From assembly GCF_009733815.1 (NCBI RefSeq), contig NZ_WNXY01000002.1:62001-126000 (forward strand): a DNA stretch of 64,000 nt, given 5' to 3'. Below the pieces are notes generated by a model, which saw only the letters and a list, made by a program, of their open reading frames with translations, had not been told where the DNA came from and made no database searches. Position numbers and translations under genes: made by a program. Each line of letters starts with the position of its first letter. Within the stretch, counting starts at the first letter, position 1. Shown in pieces: positions 63,600-64,000 of this stretch. This DNA comes from Pseudactinotalea suaedae. Its GTDB lineage: Bacteria > Actinomycetota > Actinomycetes > Actinomycetales > Beutenbergiaceae.

Positions 63600-63710
63600 C
63601 GTTTCAACACCTCCAGTCCCTAGATTCCCACACCGACGGCCCATTCGACCAGCCGTCGGTCCTGCTCTGGACGGGATCGGCGCGCGTGCGTGCACCCGGG
63701 CGACGGCGGA

Positions 63711-63716
63711 TACGCT
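63711..63716 (+). promoter_or_regulatory. -10 box of leaderless ppgK transcript
   Basis: TACGCT, 7 nt before ATG 63724; divergent from the SPOR-like gene. Confidence 0.5.
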
Positions 63717-63723
63717 CGGCGGC

Positions 63724-64000
63724 ATGACAACGGTCACCTATGAAGCCGGTGCTGTGGGCTTCGGCATCGACATCGGCGGCTCGGGTATCAAGGGCGCCCC
63801 GGCCGACCTCCGCGCGGGTGCTCTGGCCGCGAAGCGGTTCCGCGTCCCCACGCCGGAGAAGTCGACGCCGGAGGCGGTCGCGGCGTGCCTCGCCGAGGTG
63901 CTGCTGCACTTCGAGGTGCCCACGGCGACGCCGGTCGGCATCACGTTCCCGGGGATCATCCAGCACGGGGTGGTGCTCAGCTCGGCGAACCTCCACAAGT
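63724..64000 (+). CDS. ppgK: Polyphosphate glucokinase (3' end outside window)
   Basis: First 92 codons of a ROK-family kinase. GFGIDIGGSGIKGAPADL is the phosphate-1 motif in its PpgK form, and PVGITFPGIIQHGVVLSSAN follows as the family's next block. The enzyme phosphorylates glucose with polyphosphate or ATP and complements the PPi-dependent phosphofructokinase of this window as a non-ATP phosphoryl route. The window ends before the ROK catalytic Asp. Confidence 0.9.
   Translation, partial: MTTVTYEAGAVGFGIDIGGSGIKGAPADLRAGALAAKRFRVPTPEKSTPEAVAACLAEVLLHFEVPTATPVGITFPGIIQHGVVLSSANLHK

Noticed and set aside
1-64000. tRNA, rRNA or riboswitch genes
   Set aside because: No cloverleaf, rRNA-like or known riboswitch core was recognised on either strand by eye; a covariance-model scan would be decisive.

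Overview
The window is GC-rich, densely packed DNA from an actinomycete, most likely of the order Micrococcales; the genus cannot be fixed from this stretch. The evidence is GTG/TTG start codons throughout, a PASTA kinase, an actinobacterial cytochrome bcc-aa3 supercomplex (dihaem QcrC, three-helix QcrA, CtaF), a mycothiol-type arsenate reductase, actinobacterial families (DUF3043, DUF4191, polyphosphate glucokinase) and a core gene order that closely follows the Mycobacterium tuberculosis pknL-to-panB region.

Layout. 1-8.7 kb: partial LysM transglycosylase, PASTA kinase, a minus-strand block (PPi-phosphofructokinase, class II DAHP synthase, sulfite-oxidase-like protein) and an acyl-CoA synthetase. 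8.7-15.3 kb: DEDD/GIY-YIG nuclease, then an accessory patch (arsR-arsC, divergent flavoprotein, P-loop protein, potassium-transporter remnant, DUF421, Imm33-like protein). 15.3-18 kb: small Lrp-like protein, tyrosine phosphatase, trpD, receiver protein. 18.2-26.9 kb: respiratory locus ctaE-qcrCAB, sodA, and opposite ctaC-ctaD-ctaF, separated by a terminator and a degenerate 31-bp tandem repeat. 27-33.2 kb: FKBP lipoprotein, erpA, glycerate kinase, DUF3043, aldo/keto reductase, pyrD and two membrane proteins. 33.3-42.4 kb: pepA, lpdA, sucB, a pseudokinase where many relatives have lipB-lipA, DUF4191, RDD protein, glnA. 42.4-57.1 kb: accessory block between glnA and glnE holding a GlxA-type regulator, two alpha/beta hydrolases, an MBL protein, a deazaflavin-type reductase, an M23 peptidase, a methyltransferase and narK-narGHJI. 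57.1-64 kb: glnE, glnA2, panB, amidase, SPOR-like protein and the start of ppgK.

How the genes work together. Electrons from quinol pass through QcrB/QcrA to dihaem QcrC and CtaC to CtaD/E; NarGHI is an alternative terminal oxidase on nitrate, fed by NarK. GlnA carries the adenylylation tyrosine that GlnE would modify, while GlnA2 has tryptophan there. LpdA and SucB are two parts of a 2-oxoacid dehydrogenase. The most consistent non-gene signal is a TAnnnT -10 box 6-7 nt before the start codon of about a dozen genes, indicating widespread leaderless transcription. No convincingly new multi-gene system was found; the strongest oddities are a probable CTG-started lipoprotein, a pseudokinase at the lipB-lipA position, a perfect 17-bp inverted repeat over a nuclease start codon, and the 31-bp repeat array.
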